NCBI RefSeq assembly: GCF_007829885.1
Contig: NZ_VIWW01000001.1
Span: 1,984,001 to 2,048,000, forward strand
DNA: 64,000 bases
Origin: Streptomyces brevispora
GTDB lineage: Bacteria; Actinomycetota; Actinomycetes; Streptomycetales; Streptomycetaceae
Reading direction: 5' to 3'
The translations under genes and the position numbers were made by a program. The notes beneath the pieces were generated by a model. It was not told where the DNA came from and searched no databases. It worked only from the letters and a program-made list of their open reading frames with translations. Every line of letters starts with the position of its first letter. Position 1 is the stretch's first letter. Below are positions 62,727 through 64,000 of this stretch, piece by piece.

Positions 62727-64000
62727 ATGCGCACAACGCTTCGGATTCGCAGGGCCGCCATGGTGTTCACAGCCATCGGCGCGCTGGCCCTCACCGGCTG
62801 CGGCGACGACGGTGACGGCGGGAAGGGCAAGACCGACGGGGGCGGCTCCGAGGGGAGCAAGAACAACGCGTCGAGCGTCGTTCTACCGAAACTGAACGGC
62901 GAGAAGATCTCCGTCGCGGCGGTCTGGACCGGCCCGGAACAGGCCAACTTCGTCAAGGTGCTCAAGGAGTTCGAGAAGCGCACGGGGGCGACGGTCACCT
63001 TCGTCCCGGCGCAGGACCCGATCGTCAACTTCCTCGGTACGAAGATCGCGGGCGGCCAGCCGCCGGACGTCGCGATGATCCCGCAGGTCGGCGCGATCCA
63101 GCAGGCCGTCGCGAAGAAGTGGGCGAAGCCGGTCGGCGCCGAGGCGAAGGCCCAGCTCACCAAGAACTACTCCAAGGTCTGGCAGGACCTGGGCACGGTG
63201 GACGGCACCCAGTACGGCGTGTACTTCAAGGCCGCCAACAAGTCTCTGATCTGGTACAACGCCAAGGCGTTCGAGAACGCGGGGGCATCCGAGCCGAAGA
63301 CCTGGAAGGACTTCCTGGCGACCGCCGAGACGGTGTCCGCCTCGGGCGTCACCCCGGTCTCGGTCGCCGGCGCGGACGGCTGGACGCTCACCGACTGGTT
63401 CGAGAACATCTATCTCTCCCAGGCGGGCCCCGAGAAGTACGACCAGCTGGCCCAGCACAAGATCAAGTGGACGGACCCGTCCGTCAAGGACGCGCTGACC
63501 ACGCTCGCGCAGCTCTTCGGGAAGCCCTCCCTGATCGCGGGCGGCGCCGACGGCGCGCTCCAGACGGAGTTCCCGGCCTCGGTCACCCAGACGTTCACCG
63601 GTGGTGACCAGCCCAAGGGCGCGATGGTCTACGAGGGCGACTTCGTCGGCGTCAACATCGCGCAGACCAAGGCCAAGATCGGCACGGACGCCAAGGTCTT
63701 CCCGTTCCCCGCGGTCGGCGCCGAGTCGCCCGTGGTGACCGGCGGAGACGCGGCGGTGGCGCTGAAGGACAGCAAGGGCGCCCAGGCCCTGCTGACCTGG
63801 CTGGCCTCCACCGACGCCGCGAAGATCTGGGCCGAGCAGGGCGGGTTCATCTCGCCCAACAAGGCCCTGGACGCAGCCGCGTACCCCAACGAGGTGCAGC
63901 GCACGATGGCGAAGGCGCTGGTCGCGGCCGGTGACGCCGTCCGGTTCGACATGTCCGACCAGGCCCCGCAGTCGTTCGGCGGGACGCCCGGCAAGGGTGA
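62727..64000 (+). CDS. Sugar-binding lipoprotein of an ABC importer (3' end outside window)
   Basis: The first 424 codons of an SBP_bac_1 lipoprotein. Signal peptide MRTTLRIRRAAMVFTAIGAL and lipobox ALTGC, lipidated Cys at about 25, then a Gly/Asp/Lys linker. The mature part has ISVAAVWTGPEQANFVKVLK, PPDVAMIPQVGA, VYFKAANKSLIWYNAKAFEN and LLTWLASTDAAKIWAEQGGF, typical of oligosaccharide binders such as the alpha-glucoside types. No stop in the window; only the last few tens of residues should be missing. Permease genes probably follow. CAGGGA precedes ATG 62727. Confidence 0.9.
   Translation, partial: MRTTLRIRRAAMVFTAIGALALTGCGDDGDGGKGKTDGGGSEGSKNNASSVVLPKLNGEKISVAAVWTGPEQANFVKVLKEFEKRTGATVTFVPAQDPIVNFLGTKIAGGQPPDVAMIPQVGAIQQAVAKKWAKPVGAEAKAQLTKNYSKVWQDLGTVDGTQYGVYFKAANKSLIWYNAKAFENAGASEPKTWKDFLATAETVSASGVTPVSVAGADGWTLTDWFENIYLSQAGPEKYDQLAQHKIKWTDPSVKDALTTLAQLFGKPSLIAGGADGALQTEFPASVTQTFTGGDQPKGAMVYEGDFVGVNIAQTKAKIGTDAKVFPFPAVGAESPVVTGGDAAVALKDSKGAQALLTWLASTDAAKIWAEQGGFISPNKALDAAAYPNEVQRTMAKALVAAGDAVRFDMSDQAPQSFGGTPGKG

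Overview
The window is chromosomal DNA from a high-GC actinomycete, almost certainly Streptomyces. Coding frames have strongly G/C third positions and GTG/TTG starts are common. The gene order hppD, Lrp-type regulator, IclR regulator, murA, HU, malic enzyme, matA/matB, ssrA, smpB, an S41 protease, ftsX, ftsE, prfB, pkaB, pkaA is, as I recall it, that of the Streptomyces coelicolor core chromosome around hppD to pkaA. The tmRNA tag ends in ALAA, and two surface proteins carry LAxTG sortase signals of the actinobacterial type. No phage, integrase, CRISPR array or large secondary-metabolite cluster is visible.

Layout. Bases 1-2514 hold the end of a TPR protein, an LASTG-anchored surface protein and a small CxxC protein. 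Bases 2587-8151 hold hppD (tyrosine catabolism), the divergent Lrp/AsnC regulator (hpdA-like) and a four-gene osmoprotectant ABC importer that follows that regulator after only 15 bases. Bases 8174-10480 are an ArsR-type regulator, a small protein and an MFS exporter, behind an operator array with a 14-base period. Bases 10410-12182 hold a secreted Lon-domain (S16) protein and an IclR regulator (hpdR-like). Bases 12519-17135 are a surface-protein cluster: two large paralogues with exchanged C-termini (Ig-like repeats versus a WxL-like domain) and a smaller divergent secreted protein. Next come a DEAD/DEAH helicase, a Doc-type toxin-antitoxin pair behind three 24-base repeats, an MFS transporter and tRNA-Cys.

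Bases 21661-26536 encode a three-subunit molybdenum hydroxylase of the xanthine dehydrogenase type whose 2Fe-2S subunit has a long acidic N-terminal extension. Bases 26900-31671 encode a GH20 hexosaminidase with a sugar ABC importer. After DUF3039 and YqgE/AlgH genes come murA, HU, malic enzyme with an ACT domain, a HelD-like RNA polymerase-associated helicase, a CGNR regulator, a GNAT acetyltransferase, a HemD-OmpR fusion regulator and a broken narK-type transporter. Bases 43294-47582 are the extracellular glycan genes (acyltransferase 3, matB, matA). Bases 47902-51851 are ssrA, smpB, an S41 protease, ftsX and ftsE. The right end has an LAETG protein with TSTTGE repeats, prfB, two Ser/Thr kinases (pkaB, pkaA), a divergent FHA-FtsK protein with a degenerate P-loop, and the start of another sugar-binding lipoprotein.

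The least expected signals are these: (i) short tandem repeats just after the 3' ends of several genes, two of which duplicate the stop codon itself; (ii) the modular surface pair; (iii) the Doc toxin lacking the usual Fic His and Asn, with a periodic operator; (iv) the kinase-neighbouring FHA/FtsK protein with threonine-rich SGRTPYPDRTD repeats; (v) the deleted narK beside an intact HemD-OmpR regulator with a GlnR-like half-site.
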